64,000 nucleotides of DNA from contig NZ_CP123385.1 of the NCBI RefSeq assembly GCF_040409955.1, positions 1,657,501 to 1,721,500 on the forward strand, read 5' to 3'. Below the pieces are notes generated by a model. The model did no database searches. It saw nothing but the letters and a program-made list of their open reading frames with translations, and was not told the DNA's origin. This document shows, in pieces, positions 42,463 through 54,831 of the stretch. The DNA is from Salipiger sp. H15. GTDB taxonomy: Bacteria > Pseudomonadota > Alphaproteobacteria > Rhodobacterales > Rhodobacteraceae. The translations under genes were made by a program, and so were the position numbers. Within the stretch, counting starts at the first letter, position 1, and each line of letters starts with the position of its first letter.

Positions 42463-43326
42463 TCAGCGGATGGTCGGGTCGAGCCTGTCGCGCAGCCAGT
42501 CGCCGACGAGGCTGATCGAGAGGGTGGTGAGCATGATGACCACGGCGGGGGCGAGCATCACCCAGGGCGCGGTGGTGAGGTATTCGCGGCCGAAGCCGAC
42601 CATGTTGCCGAGGCTGGTCTCGGGCGGCTGCACGCCGAGGCCGAGGAACGACAGGCCCGACTCCATGAGGATGATCTCGGGGAAGGTCAGCGTCATCGAC
42701 ACGATGAGGGTCGAGGCGACGTTGGGCAGGATGTGCCTCAGGTAGATCCGCGCCGGAGTCGCGCCCAGTTGCACCACGGCGGCGGCATAGCCCTGCGCAC
42801 CCGCCGAGATCGCGAGGCCCCGGGCGATGCGGGCGTAGCGCTCCCAGCCGTAGAACCCCATGAGGCAGACCAGCAGCCCCATCGACGAGCCGAAGAAGGC
42901 CAGCACCGCCAGCGACATGATGAGGAACGGCAGCGCCGCCTGGAAGTCGGCGAGCATGACCACCACGTGCTCGACCCAGCCGCGGAACTGCGCCGCGAGA
43001 AAGCCGAGCGCGGTGCCGAAGAGCGCCGAGAGCAGGGTCGCGCCGAAGGCGATGACCAGCGAGACGCGCACCGACTGGATCAGCCGCGAGAGCACGTCGC
43101 GCCCCAGCTCGTCGGTGCCCAGCCAGTGCCCCGGCGTGCCCGGCGGCGAGAGCCGGGCCATGAGGTCCATCTGGGTGATGTCATAGGGCCGGAGGAGGTC
43201 GGCGAAGGCGGCGCAGAGCAGCACCGCGGCCAGCCAGATCAGGCCGAAGGCGACGCTGCCGGGGATCGCGGCGAGCCGCACCAGCACCGGGTTGCGGGGT
43301 TTCGGGGTGTCCATGGCAAGGGTCAT
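42463..43326 (-). CDS. Dipeptide-type ABC transporter permease (DppC-like)
   Basis: This 287-residue permease has a long N-terminal helix followed by the DppC motif GTDELGRDVLSRL and five further helices with the BPD permease domain. AGGAG precedes the ATG. It pairs with the DppB-like permease 13 bp upstream in the operon. Confidence 0.9.
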   Translation of the reverse strand: MTLAMDTPKPRNPVLVRLAAIPGSVAFGLIWLAAVLLCAAFADLLRPYDITQMDLMARLSPPGTPGHWLGTDELGRDVLSRLIQSVRVSLVIAFGATLLSALFGTALGFLAAQFRGWVEHVVVMLADFQAALPFLIMSLAVLAFFGSSMGLLVCLMGFYGWERYARIARGLAISAGAQGYAAAVVQLGATPARIYLRHILPNVASTLIVSMTLTFPEIILMESGLSFLGLGVQPPETSLGNMVGFGREYLTTAPWVMLAPAVVIMLTTLSISLVGDWLRDRLDPTIR

Positions 43327-43339
43327 GGGCGGGCTCCTC

Positions 43340-44266
43340 TCAATGCGCCGCCTGCGAGCGCAGGCGCGGGTCGAGCCAGCCGTAGAGCAGGTCGACGATC
43401 AGGTTCGAGACCACCATCACCGCGGCGATCATCAGCAGGATGCACTGCACCACGGCGAGGTCTCGGTTGCTCACCGACACGATCAGCAGCCGCCCGATGC
43501 CGGGCCAGCTGAAGATGGTCTCGGTCACCACCGCGCCCGCGACCAGCGAGCCGACCATGAAGCCGACGATGGTGACGATCGGCACGGCGGCGTTGGGCAG
43601 GGCGTGGCGCGAGATCACCTGGCGCCACGTGACCCCCTTGGCCGAGGCGGTGCGGATGTAGGGCTGGCCCAGCACCTCGATCATCGCCGAGCGCGAGAAG
43701 CGGGCGAGGATGCCGATGCCGCCGATCGAGATGGTGATGGTGGGCAGGATGCCGTGCCACCAGGTCCCGAACCCGCCCGAGGGCAGCAGCCCCCACATCA
43801 CCGCAAAGAGCAGCACCAGCACGAGGCCGAGCACGAAGGAGGGGATGGTGAAGCCCGCGACGGCCAGCAGGATCACCCCGCGGTCGATCAGGCTGCCCCG
43901 GTGCAGCGCGGCGTAGATGCCCGCCGGGATGCCGATGCCGAGCTGAAGAAGCAGCGCGGGTACGGTCAGCTGCAGCGTCGCGGGCAGGCGTTCAAGCACC
44001 AGGTCCAGCGCCGGCGAGCGGTCGCGCATCGAGATGCCGAAATCGCCGGTGAAGATCTGCCCGATGTAGGCGGCGTATTGCTGCCAGAGCGGGCGGTCGA
44101 GTCCCCAGGCGGTGCGGAAGGCGTCGACGGTCTCCTGCGGCACGTCGGGCCCGAGAAGCACCTGCGCCGGGTCGCCCGACATGCGCAGCACCACGAAGGC
44201 GAAGGTCATCACCGCCAGCACCGTGACGAGGGCGCGCAGCAGGCGGATCGAGAAGAAGCGGATCAT
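43340..44266 (-). CDS. Dipeptide-type ABC transporter permease (DppB-like)
   Basis: This 308-residue permease has the DppB N-terminus (two RLLRALVTVLAVMTF-like positive/hydrophobic segments), a periplasmic loop after helix 1 and six helices. The start at 44266 gives the usual N-terminus. It lies 10 bp after the DppF-like gene. Confidence 0.9.
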   Translation of the reverse strand: MIRFFSIRLLRALVTVLAVMTFAFVVLRMSGDPAQVLLGPDVPQETVDAFRTAWGLDRPLWQQYAAYIGQIFTGDFGISMRDRSPALDLVLERLPATLQLTVPALLLQLGIGIPAGIYAALHRGSLIDRGVILLAVAGFTIPSFVLGLVLVLLFAVMWGLLPSGGFGTWWHGILPTITISIGGIGILARFSRSAMIEVLGQPYIRTASAKGVTWRQVISRHALPNAAVPIVTIVGFMVGSLVAGAVVTETIFSWPGIGRLLIVSVSNRDLAVVQCILLMIAAVMVVSNLIVDLLYGWLDPRLRSQAAH

Positions 44267-44276
44267 CGGGCGGTCC

Positions 44277-45260
44277 TCAGGCAGCGGTGGCGGGGCTGGC
44301 CCCGGCGGCAAGATGGCAGGCGCTGGCGCGCCCCGGCTCGGTCATGCGCAGCTCGGGCACGGCACCGCGGCAGAGCGGCTCGGCCCTCGGGCAGCGCGGG
44401 TGGAAGGCGCAGCCGGCGGGGCGCGCGGCGGGGTTGGGCGGCTCGCCCTGCAGGATGATCCGGCCCGAAAGCGCCCGGCCGGGCACCGGCACCGACGAGA
44501 CAAGCGCCTGCGTGTAGGGATGGCGGGGGCTGGCGAAGATCTCCTCTGCGGGGCCCTCCTCGACGATGCGGCCGAGGTACATGACCGCCACCCGGTCGCA
44601 GAGGTTGCGCACCACCTTGAGGTCGTGGCTGATGAACACCATGCCGAGCCCGGTCTTCGCCTGCAGGTCGCGCAGCAGGTTCACCACCTGCGCCTGGATC
44701 GACACGTCGAGCGCCGAGACCGGCTCGTCGCAGACCAGAAGCTCGGGATCGGTGGCCAGCGCGCGGGCGATGACCACGCGCTGGCGCTGGCCACCCGACA
44801 GCTCGTGCGGGTAGCGTTCCGCCTGGTCGGGGCGCAGCCCGACGGCCTGCATCAGCTCGGCGGTGCGGGCCTCGCGCTCGGCGGCGGAGCCGAGCCGGTG
44901 GATCTCCAGCGGCTCGCGGATCTGCGCGGCGATGATCAGGCGGCGGTCGAGCGCGGCGAGCGGGTCCTGGTAGACCATCTGCATCCGGGCGCGGAGCGCG
45001 CGCCAGGCGGCGGTGCCGCGCGCGGGCAGGGGCGCGCCGGCAAAGCGCACCTCGCCGCCCTGCGCCGGGTCGACCCCCAGCAACATCCGGCCGAGCGTCG
45101 ACTTGCCCGAACCGCTCTCGCCGACGATGCCCAGCGTCTGGCCGCGCCGCACGCGCAGGCTGACGCCGTCCACGGCGCGTACCGGGGTGACCTTGCCGAA
45201 GAGCCCCTGCCGGGTCTCGTAGATGCGGACCAAGTTATCCGCCTCGAGGATCTGGGTCAT
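44277..45260 (-). CDS. Dipeptide-type ABC transporter ATPase (DppF-like)
   Basis: This 327-residue ATPase has Walker A GESGSGKST, signature LSGGQRQR, Walker B LLVCDEP and the C-terminal Cys-rich oligopeptide/dipeptide domain (CAFHPRCPRAEPLC), where some relatives hold an iron-sulfur cluster. It overlaps the DppD-like gene by 4 bases. Confidence 0.92.
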   Translation of the reverse strand: MTQILEADNLVRIYETRQGLFGKVTPVRAVDGVSLRVRRGQTLGIVGESGSGKSTLGRMLLGVDPAQGGEVRFAGAPLPARGTAAWRALRARMQMVYQDPLAALDRRLIIAAQIREPLEIHRLGSAAEREARTAELMQAVGLRPDQAERYPHELSGGQRQRVVIARALATDPELLVCDEPVSALDVSIQAQVVNLLRDLQAKTGLGMVFISHDLKVVRNLCDRVAVMYLGRIVEEGPAEEIFASPRHPYTQALVSSVPVPGRALSGRIILQGEPPNPAARPAGCAFHPRCPRAEPLCRGAVPELRMTEPGRASACHLAAGASPATAA

Positions 45261-46252
45261 TGGCTCACCCTTTCGCGGGCCGGGCTAGTGGTCGGGACGG
45301 GCATCGGCACCGGGTAGGCGCAGGCAAGCTGCCGCCCGTCGGTCTGCGGCAGCAGCGCGGGCCGCTCGCCCTGGCAGAAGGCCTGCGCGCGGGTGCAGCG
45401 CGGCGCGAAGGCGCAGCCTGCAGGCAGGGCGCGCGGGTCGGGCACGGTGCCGTCGATGGGGATGAGCCGGGTGCGCGGCCCGTCCATGCGCGGCAGCGCG
45501 TCGAAGAGCCCGCGCGTGTAGGGATGGCGGGGCGCGGCGAAGAGCTGGCCCACCGGGCCTTGCTCGACGATGCGGCCCGCGTACATCACGCAGACCCGCT
45601 CGCAGACCTGTGCCACCGCGCCGAGGTCGTGGCTGATGAAGACCAGCGCCATGCCGGTCTCGCGCCGGAGCGAGGCCAGAAGGTCGAGGATCTGCGCCTG
45701 GATCGTGGCGTCGAGCGCCGTGGTCGGCTCGTCGGCGATCAGCAGGTCGGGCTCGCCCGCGAGCGCCATGGCGATCATCATCCGCTGGCACTGGCCGCCG
45801 GAGAATTCGTGCGGGTAGAGGTCGAAACGGGCGCGGGCGTCGGGGATGCCGACCATGTCCATCAGCCGCAGCGCCTCGGCCTTCGCGGGCGCGCCGGTCA
45901 GGCCCCGGTGCAGCCGCAGCGCCTCGCAGATCTGCCGTCCGACCCGGATCACCGGGTTGAGCGCGCTCGACGGGTCCTGGAAGATCATCGCGATCCGCCC
46001 GCCGCGCACCGCCTCGAGCTCGGCGCGGGGTGCGCCCGACAGCGTGCGGTGCTCGAGAACGACCGAGCCGCCGACATGCGCCTTGGCGGGCAGCAGACCC
46101 AGCGCCGCGAGCCAGGTGACCGACTTGCCGCAGCCGCTCTCGCCGACGAGGCCGAGCGCCTCGCCGGGGGCGACGTCGAGGTCGATCCCGTGCAGCACCG
46201 GCACGCCGTCGAAGGCGACCCGCAGGTCGCGGATTTCGACCAGATTGGCCAT
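45257..46252 (-). CDS. Dipeptide-type ABC transporter ATPase (DppD-like)
   Basis: This 331-residue ATPase has Walker [10 protein letters not shown] (serine-valine instead of serine-threonine), signature FSGGQCQR, Walker [13 protein letters not shown] and the C-terminal [14 protein letters not shown] domain. It is the second gene of the transporter operon, 103 bp after the binding-protein gene. Confidence 0.92.
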   Translation of the reverse strand: MANLVEIRDLRVAFDGVPVLHGIDLDVAPGEALGLVGESGCGKSVTWLAALGLLPAKAHVGGSVVLEHRTLSGAPRAELEAVRGGRIAMIFQDPSSALNPVIRVGRQICEALRLHRGLTGAPAKAEALRLMDMVGIPDARARFDLYPHEFSGGQCQRMMIAMALAGEPDLLIADEPTTALDATIQAQILDLLASLRRETGMALVFISHDLGAVAQVCERVCVMYAGRIVEQGPVGQLFAAPRHPYTRGLFDALPRMDGPRTRLIPIDGTVPDPRALPAGCAFAPRCTRAQAFCQGERPALLPQTDGRQLACAYPVPMPVPTTSPARERVSQ

Positions 46253-46355
46253 GGGGAGGTCCTTTCGTTCGGTCCGTGTCCGGCCCGGGAGCCGGGCGCG
46301 GAACGAAAAGCCCCGGCGGACCGCGGGGTTCGCCGGGGAAGGGGGAAGTGCCGGA

Positions 46356-47999
46356 TTACCCGTTCGACACGTTCCAGTTCTCGGCGCGGAAATCCATCGC
46401 GAAGGCCGGCGCGGCCTTCCAGTTCAGATCCGAGCGCATGCCGGTGAAGACCGCGTTCTGGTGCAGCACCTGGTAGGCCGGATCCTCGCGCTCGGCGATT
46501 TCCAGCATCCGGGTGATCGCCTGCTTGCGCTTGGCGCGGTCGGTCGAGGTCTCCATGATCGCGGAGAGCTGGTTCATCTCGGCGTTGGACCAGTCCTGCT
46601 TCTGCTGGACCTCGCCGTTCGGGCCGAACTGCACCACCATCGGGGTGATCGGATCGTTGATGGTGTTCGAGGCCGACCAGTCGCGCACGCCCTTGACGCC
46701 AGAGGGCTCGTGGATCTGGCCCCAGTTCTCCTTCATCTCGATCTGCACGTTGAGACCGACCTGCTTCCACATCTCGACCATGATCTGCCCGTTCGAGACC
46801 TGGTTGGTGTAGTAGTTGTTGAGCAGGCGGTAGGGGATCGCGTCGCCCTTGTAGTTCGCCTGCTTGAGCAGTTCGCGCGCCAGTTCGGGGTTGAACTCGG
46901 GCGCGGCCCAGCCCTCGACGAACATGTCCGAGGTGCGGAAGCTCTCGAACTGCAGGCCCGCGGGAACCTTGGTCAGCCCGCCCCAGAGCGCCTGCACGAT
47001 GGCCTCGCGGTCGATCGCATGGGTCATGGCGCGGCGCACCAGCGGATCGGCGAGGATCTCGTTCTGGGTGTTGAACACCGAGATGCGGTGGTTCCAGATG
47101 GTCGAGTTCTGCACCTCGAAGCCCGGCGCGTCCATGACGTTGCCGATCTGGTCCGGCGGCAGGTCGCAGGCGAAGTCATACTCACCCGACAGCAGCCCGT
47201 TCACCCGGCTCGACACCTCGGGCACCTCGACGAAGGTGATGCGCTCGAGCGGCGGGCGGCCGCCCCAGTAGTCGTCGAAGGCGACGAGGGTGAGCGACAC
47301 GTCCGGGCGGTGCTCCTCGACCCGGTAGGCGCCCGTGGTCACCGGCTTGGCGGCCCATTCGGCGTAGGAGGCGGCCTCGTCCCAGGCGCGGCGGCTGGCG
47401 ATCTGGCTGCCGTGCGAGTAGAGACGGCCCTCGAGCGTCACGTCCGGCGTCGCATTGTGGAAGCGCACGGTGTACTTGTCGACGATCTCGACGCCCTGCA
47501 GCGCGGGCCAGAGCCGGCGGCCGATGCCCGGCACGTTCGGCGGCAGGTCCTTGGCGGTCTCGGGCTGGTAGTCCTCGGCGAAGATGGTCTTGCCGCCGGC
47601 GGGCTGGGTGTCACCGAAGACGCGCTCGGGCGAGAAGGAGAAGGCCACGTCCTCGGCGGTCATCTCGTCGCCGTTGTGGAACTTCACGCCCTCGCGCAGC
47701 TTCAGCTCGATGGTCTTGTCGTCGAGGCGCTTCCACTCGGTGGCGAGGCCGGGGACGGGGCCCTGGTCGCCCATCCAGTCGCGCAGGATCAGCCCTTCCC
47801 AGAGGTTCGGGAAGAACACGCGCTCGCCGACGTTCGACTGCTCGTTCCAGACGTCGAGCGTGTTGTTGTTGGTGATCTTCTGCACCGCGATGGTGATCGA
47901 GGGGCGGGCGCCCTGCGCGCGCAGGTAGCCGGGCAGCGAGAGGCTGCCGGCGCCTGCTCCGAGAAGGCCGAGCGCGTGGCGACGGTTGAGTGTGATCAT
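46356..47999 (-). CDS. ABC transporter family 5 binding protein
   Basis: This 547-residue binding protein of the DppA/OppA type has a Tat-like signal (NRRHALGLLGAG, residues 4-15) and the SBP_bac_5 core (GLILRDW, KFHNGDEMTAEDVAFSF). It opens the operon binding protein-DppD-DppF-DppB-DppC-GDPD-HAD. Peptides are the family default, but the co-transcribed glycerophosphodiesterase suggests glycerophosphodiesters or another phosphodiester ligand. Start 47999; a longer in-frame extension crosses the divergent promoter. Confidence 0.88.
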   Translation of the reverse strand: MITLNRRHALGLLGAGAGSLSLPGYLRAQGARPSITIAVQKITNNNTLDVWNEQSNVGERVFFPNLWEGLILRDWMGDQGPVPGLATEWKRLDDKTIELKLREGVKFHNGDEMTAEDVAFSFSPERVFGDTQPAGGKTIFAEDYQPETAKDLPPNVPGIGRRLWPALQGVEIVDKYTVRFHNATPDVTLEGRLYSHGSQIASRRAWDEAASYAEWAAKPVTTGAYRVEEHRPDVSLTLVAFDDYWGGRPPLERITFVEVPEVSSRVNGLLSGEYDFACDLPPDQIGNVMDAPGFEVQNSTIWNHRISVFNTQNEILADPLVRRAMTHAIDREAIVQALWGGLTKVPAGLQFESFRTSDMFVEGWAAPEFNPELARELLKQANYKGDAIPYRLLNNYYTNQVSNGQIMVEMWKQVGLNVQIEMKENWGQIHEPSGVKGVRDWSASNTINDPITPMVVQFGPNGEVQQKQDWSNAEMNQLSAIMETSTDRAKRKQAITRMLEIAEREDPAYQVLHQNAVFTGMRSDLNWKAAPAFAMDFRAENWNVSNG

Positions 48000-48271
48000 G
48001 TCCTGTCTCCTGTCGTCCCGGCGCGTGCCGGGCTCCTGTCCAAGCCGGAGCGGAGCGCGCCTGTCCCCGGCGCCCTCCGCGATGGCCGGACGTAGACAGG
48101 GCCAGCGCGACAGCGGGGCGACGGTTTTGCGAAGCTGCCGTGACAATTGTTCAGGTGGGTGACAAATGCCCGGCCCGGTCATGCGCCTGTCATCTGCCGG
48201 GCCTAGAGCGGCCCTCGGCGGCGCGGGCCCGGACCGGGCGCGTCGCGGGTTCGTTCAACAGGAATGCCAAG
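48000..48271. promoter_or_regulatory. Divergent promoter region, ABC operon and isomerase-like gene
   Basis: This 272-bp gap has an AT-richer core at 48120-48165 with the palindrome ACAATTGT (48143-48150) inside TGACAATTGTTCA, followed by TGACAA at 48160-48165. It is a good candidate operator for divergent control. No Pho-box was recognised, although a phosphate role is suspected. Confidence 0.45.
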
Positions 48272-49090
48272 ATGACCTCTCTTCCCCTTCTCGGAGCGGC
48301 GATGCCGCTCGACACGCTCGAGACGCTGCGCGACTGGGTGATCGCCGACCAGCGCGATCTCGAGCTGCAGGACTTCACCACGGCCGAGGTGCTCTGCGGC
48401 GACTGGCAGCCGCTGGTGGCGCGGGCGCAGACGCTGCTGCAGGGCTACGAGGGGCGGCTGGGGATCCACGGGCCGTTCTGGGGGCTGAGCCTTGCCAACC
48501 TCGACTTCGAGGTCCGCGCGCTGGTCTCGCGCCGGATGCTGCAGGGGCTGGAGGTCTGCGCGGCGCTCGGGGCGACGCAGATGGTCATCCACAGCCCCTA
48601 CACCACGTGGGATTACAACAACCTCGACAACTACCCCGATGCCCGCGACCGCGTGGTGTCGCTGGTGCACGAGACGCTCGCCCCGGCGGTGCGCCGCGCC
48701 GAGGAGACCGGCGTGACCATGGTGATCGAGAACATCGAGGACATCGACACCGACGCGCGCTGCCTGCTTGCAGACAGTTTCGACAGCCCGGCGGTGGCGG
48801 TCTCGGTCGACACCGGCCACGCGCATTACGCCCATGGCTCGAACGGTGCGGCGCCGGTCGACTACTACATCCGCCGCGCCGGGACGCGGCTGCGCCACGT
48901 GCACCTGCAGGATGCCGACGGCTACGCCGACCGGCACTGGGGCATCGGGCAGGGCACGATCAACTGGGCCTCGGTCTTCGACGCGGTGGCGCCGCTCGAG
49001 GGCCGCGCCCGGCTGATCCTCGAGCTGCGCGACAAGGCGCAGATCCTGCCCTCGGCGAGGTGGCTGGCGGAGCGGGGTCTGGCGCGCTGA
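48272..49090 (+). CDS. Sugar phosphate isomerase/epimerase-family TIM barrel
   Basis: This 272-residue AP-endonuclease-2-type TIM barrel has the metal-site motifs MVIENIED (glutamate), SVDTGHAHYAHG (Asp/His), RHVHLQDADG and ILELRDK. Members act on sugars or inositol derivatives. AGGAA precedes ATG 48272. It is divergent from the ABC/GDPD operon and may handle the released polyol. Confidence 0.83.
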   Translation: MTSLPLLGAAMPLDTLETLRDWVIADQRDLELQDFTTAEVLCGDWQPLVARAQTLLQGYEGRLGIHGPFWGLSLANLDFEVRALVSRRMLQGLEVCAALGATQMVIHSPYTTWDYNNLDNYPDARDRVVSLVHETLAPAVRRAEETGVTMVIENIEDIDTDARCLLADSFDSPAVAVSVDTGHAHYAHGSNGAAPVDYYIRRAGTRLRHVHLQDADGYADRHWGIGQGTINWASVFDAVAPLEGRARLILELRDKAQILPSARWLAERGLAR

Positions 49091-49100
49091 CCTTTCCGGT

Positions 49101-49123
49101 GCCCGGGGCTACATGCCCCGGGC
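49101..49123. terminator. Hairpin between convergent isomerase-like gene and tex
   Basis: A perfect 9-bp stem GCCCGGGGC/GCCCCGGGC with a TACAT loop sits in the 43-bp gap. There is no T-run; probably bidirectional. Confidence 0.65.
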
Positions 49124-49133
49124 GACGCCGGTC

Positions 49134-51488
<2,355 letters not shown>

Positions 51489-51600
51489 GGCTGCGGCCTC
51501 CTTCGGGTCTTCGGGAAGGTCGGTGTAGCCCCGCCGCGCGCCCCCGCCAAGAGGCGGCGTGCGCGGCGGCCGATCCTTGCGCGCCCCTGCGTCGCGCCTC

Positions 51601-52326
51601 CTAGTGCATCGACCTTGCCCGTCCCGCCAGCCAGCGCTCGTAGTCGCGCTGCGCGCTTTCCAGCGTCTCGACGTTGAGCGTGCGCGTGGTGAAGGCGCGC
51701 GACAGCGCCTTGACGCGCTTGTTGAGCGCCGGGCCCACGTCTTCGCCATCCACGCCGAGCTTGTCGTAGAGCGACAGCAGCCGGTTCTGCACCGTGCGCA
51801 GCGACATGCCGCGGCGCTCGGCGATGAGCTTGTCCTGCAGGCCGAGCGCCAGATCGAGCAGCACCGCGTATTCGCTGTCGTCGAGCGCATTGCGCGGGCT
51901 CGCGCTGCGGCGCTGCAGGCGGTGGATCTCGCGGTCGACCATGATCTGGCCTTCCAGCAGCACGGCGCGCAGCGCCAGCTTCAGCCGCTCGCGGGTGGCG
52001 GTCTTCAGCACGTAGCCATAGGCGCTGTCCTCGGGCACGATGCGGGAGATGCCGCGCAGGTAGGCCTCGTCCGAGTAGTTCGACCAGAAGAGGATGCGCG
52101 TGCCCGGCCGCTCGGCCCAGATCGCGCGGGCGGCCTCGATGCCGTTGCGCCCGTCCATCTGCAGGTCCATCACCACCGCCTCGATGCGCGCGGCGCGGGC
52201 CTCGGCCTCGCCTGCCGCGCCGTCGGTGGCGTGCAGCATCTCGGTCACCTCGGGCAGGGCCTCGGCGAGCGCGTCCTGCAGGTAGGAGGCGTGGAACTGG
52301 TCATCCTCGACGAGCAGCACTTTCAT
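51601..52326 (-). CDS. NarL/FixJ-type response regulator
   Basis: This 241-residue regulator has a receiver domain (acidic pocket EDD at 7-9, phosphoacceptor D54 in [12 protein letters not shown], lysine in VLKTA) and a C-terminal LuxR-type HTH ([18 protein letters not shown]). It lies 13 bp after the kinase gene, forming one pair. The divergent sugar ABC operon is the likely target. Confidence 0.88.
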   Translation of the reverse strand: MKVLLVEDDQFHASYLQDALAEALPEVTEMLHATDGAAGEAEARAARIEAVVMDLQMDGRNGIEAARAIWAERPGTRILFWSNYSDEAYLRGISRIVPEDSAYGYVLKTATRERLKLALRAVLLEGQIMVDREIHRLQRRSASPRNALDDSEYAVLLDLALGLQDKLIAERRGMSLRTVQNRLLSLYDKLGVDGEDVGPALNKRVKALSRAFTTRTLNVETLESAQRDYERWLAGRARSMH

Positions 52327-52339
52327 TGGGGCAGGACCT

Positions 52340-53602
52340 TCATGCGGGGAACTCCGGGAGGGTGACGGTGACGCGGGTGCCGGCGTCCGCCACGATTTCG
52401 AGATCGGCGCCGATGAGATGGGCGCGGGTACGCAGATGCGACAGCCCCGAGCGGCGGCCCACCTCGGGGCCGATGCCGATGCCGTCGTCGCTGATGGTGA
52501 TGCGCAGGCGGTCCTGCGGCTCGGACGAGACGGTGACGAGGATGCGCCGCGCCCCGGCATGACGGGCGGCGTTGTTGATCGCCTCCTGCGTGATGCGGAA
52601 GAGCGCGGTGCGCGCGGTCGGCCCGAGCCGGTCGGGGGCGCCGTCGGTGTCGTCCTCGACATCCACCTCGACGGATCCCGCGCCGACCGCGCGCTCGAGG
52701 TGCACGCGCACCGCATGGGCAAAGCCGAAAAGGTCGAGAAGCGTCGGCACGGCGGTGTCGATGAGCGCGCGCAGGTCGTCGATCGTGTCGGTCACGCGCT
52801 CGGCCAGCAGGTCGCGGTCGAGCGGCGCGTCGCCGGTCAGCTCGCGCAGGATGCGGGTGAGGTCGGCGAGGGTCTGGTCATGCAGGTCCATGCCGATGCG
52901 CTGGCGCTCCTGCTCGAGCGTCTGGGTGAGCTCGAGCGCGCCCTGCCGCAGCCCCTCGGCCTGCTCCTGCGCGCGGGCGCGCAGCTGCGCCGCCTGGCTG
53001 GCGCGCGCCGCGCCGTGCAGCGCGTGGAACCACGGGGCGAGCAGGTCTGCCAGCGCCTGCGCCAGCGGCACGTGTTCGGGGCCGTAGAAGCCCTCGGTCC
53101 CGTGCGAGAAGTTGAGCGTGCCGGTGACCCTGCCCATGACCCGCAGCGGCACGTTGATCCGCGCCCGCAGCCGGTGGTTCAGGATCGGCTCGCAGCAGGC
53201 ACCGGGGAAGGTCTGCCGCGGGTCCTCCATGGCATTGGCCGAGAGCATCGCCTCGCAGCGCCCGAGCAGCACGTCGCGCACCGGGGAATACTGCACACGG
53301 GTGCGGCGCTGCGACCAGCGCGTCTCGATCCCGGCTTCGAAGCTGACCACCCAGCCGGGCGTGTCGTGCAGGCAGATGTCGACATGGCTGAACGGCAGCA
53401 CCTCGGCGATCTCGGGCGCGATGGCGCAGAGCGCCGCGCCGAGTTCGATCTCGCCGGCGAGACGCGCGGATATGCGCTCGAACACGCCGCCCGGCACCGG
53501 CGGAATCCCCAGTGACAGGCCGGACGACTGGCCCGACGGCAGTGCTGGCCGGGCGTGCAGGCAGCCCGAGCTCGCGGCCTCGGCCGCTGGCGGTGAAATC
53601 AT
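52340..53602 (-). CDS. Soluble GAF-domain histidine kinase (HisKA_3 type)
   Basis: This 420-residue protein has no membrane helix: an N-terminal GAF domain (about residues 38-195), a coiled-coil linker rich in Ala/Gln/Glu (195-230), HisKA_3 with phosphoacceptor H241 (MDLHDQTLADL), and a HATPase_c domain (EAINNAARHAGA; DDGIGIG). It therefore senses a cytoplasmic ligand or redox signal; C136 and C137 in the GAF domain are notable. ATG 53602 has a strong GGGGAGG site. Confidence 0.87.
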   Translation of the reverse strand: MISPPAAEAASSGCLHARPALPSGQSSGLSLGIPPVPGGVFERISARLAGEIELGAALCAIAPEIAEVLPFSHVDICLHDTPGWVVSFEAGIETRWSQRRTRVQYSPVRDVLLGRCEAMLSANAMEDPRQTFPGACCEPILNHRLRARINVPLRVMGRVTGTLNFSHGTEGFYGPEHVPLAQALADLLAPWFHALHGAARASQAAQLRARAQEQAEGLRQGALELTQTLEQERQRIGMDLHDQTLADLTRILRELTGDAPLDRDLLAERVTDTIDDLRALIDTAVPTLLDLFGFAHAVRVHLERAVGAGSVEVDVEDDTDGAPDRLGPTARTALFRITQEAINNAARHAGARRILVTVSSEPQDRLRITISDDGIGIGPEVGRRSGLSHLRTRAHLIGADLEIVADAGTRVTVTLPEFPA

Positions 53603-53688
53603 GTACCCTCCCCACGCGCCTCCTCTTGCGCGTCCCCGCAGGATGGCGCGTCTTGCCGAAGAAGAAAACACCCTTTCCCGCAGCCATG

Positions 53689-53744
53689 TTGCGGAGACCC
53701 GCACCTGTTCTGCGGGGCGCACACTTTACGTGCAGCTTCCGCAA
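53689..53744. promoter_or_regulatory. Nested inverted repeats between kinase gene and sugar ABC operon
   Basis: TTGCGGA (53689-53695) pairs with TCCGCAA (53738-53744), and inside it CCCGCA (53698-53703) pairs with TGCGGG (53711-53716). All four carry the core GCGG/CCGC. The 212-bp gap is the divergent promoter, and these are candidate sites for the response regulator. Confidence 0.5.
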
Positions 53745-53814
53745 GGGCAGCATGCACCTGCCCGTGGAGGACGGGCGAACAGTGAGCGCCCGGAATAGGG
53801 CGATGGGAGGGAGA

Positions 53815-54825
53815 ATGACCAAATCCAAGATGCTGCTCGGCGCGGCGGGGCTTGCCATGCTGGCGGGCGGCGCGATGGCCGACACTTCGGGCAAGCGCAT
53901 CGCGCTGTCGAACAACTACGCGGGCAACTCCTGGCGGCAGGCGATGCTGCAGACCTTCCAGGAGGTCGGCGGCAAGGCGGTCGAGGAGGGCGTGGTCGCC
54001 GCGGCGGATGCCTACACCACCTCCGAGAACCAGGCCACCGAGCAGGCCGCGCAGATCCAGAACATGATCCTGCAGGGCTATGACGCGATCATCCTCAACG
54101 CCGCCTCGCCGACCGCGCTGAACGGCGCCGTTGAAGAAGCCTGCAATGCCGGGCTCACCGTGGTCAGCTTCGACGGTATCGTCACCGCCCCCTGCGCCTG
54201 GCGCATCGCGGTGGACTTCAAGCAGATGGGCAAGGAGCAGGTCGAGTACCTCGCGACGCGCCTGCCCGAGGGCGGCAACCTGCTCGAGATCCGCGGCCTT
54301 GCCGGGGTGTTCGTGGATGACGAGATCCACGCGGGCATCGAGGAAGGCGTCGCCGAGAACGGCCAGTTCAAGATCGTCGGCTCGGTGCACGGGGACTGGG
54401 CGCAGGAAGTGGCGCAGAAGGCCGTCGCGGGCGTGCTGCCCTCGCTGCCCGACGTGGTCGGCGTGGTGACCCAGGGCGGCGACGGCTACGGCGCGGCGCA
54501 GGCCTTCAAGGCCGCGGGCCGCGACACGCCGCTGATCGTGCTCGGCAACCGCCAGGACGAGATGCAGTGGTGGGCCGACCAGCGCGACGCCAACGGCTAC
54601 GAGACGCTGTCGCTGTCGATCGCACCGGGCGTGGCCTCGCTGGCCTTCTGGGTGGCGCAGCAGATCCTCGACGGCGCCGAGGTGCCCAAGGACCTGACCG
54701 TGCCCTTCCTGAAGGTGACGCAGGACACGCTGGACGAGTCGCTGAAGTCCACCCCCGAGGGCTCGGTCGCCAACACCGTCTACTCGCTCGACGACGCCAA
54801 GGCCGTGATCGCGGGAGCGATGTAA
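53815..54825 (+). CDS. Ribose-type ABC transporter binding protein
   Basis: This 336-residue periplasmic binding protein of the Peripla_BP_4 type has a signal ending AMAD (about residue 22) and the motifs RIALSNNYAGNSW, AIILNAASPTAL and GGDGYGAAQAF. Its ligand is a sugar, polyol or lactone-related compound. GGGAGGGAG precedes the ATG. First gene of a five-gene operon divergent from the kinase/regulator pair. Confidence 0.9.
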   Translation: MTKSKMLLGAAGLAMLAGGAMADTSGKRIALSNNYAGNSWRQAMLQTFQEVGGKAVEEGVVAAADAYTTSENQATEQAAQIQNMILQGYDAIILNAASPTALNGAVEEACNAGLTVVSFDGIVTAPCAWRIAVDFKQMGKEQVEYLATRLPEGGNLLEIRGLAGVFVDDEIHAGIEEGVAENGQFKIVGSVHGDWAQEVAQKAVAGVLPSLPDVVGVVTQGGDGYGAAQAFKAAGRDTPLIVLGNRQDEMQWWADQRDANGYETLSLSIAPGVASLAFWVAQQILDGAEVPKDLTVPFLKVTQDTLDESLKSTPEGSVANTVYSLDDAKAVIAGAM

Positions 54826-54831
54826 GCACCG

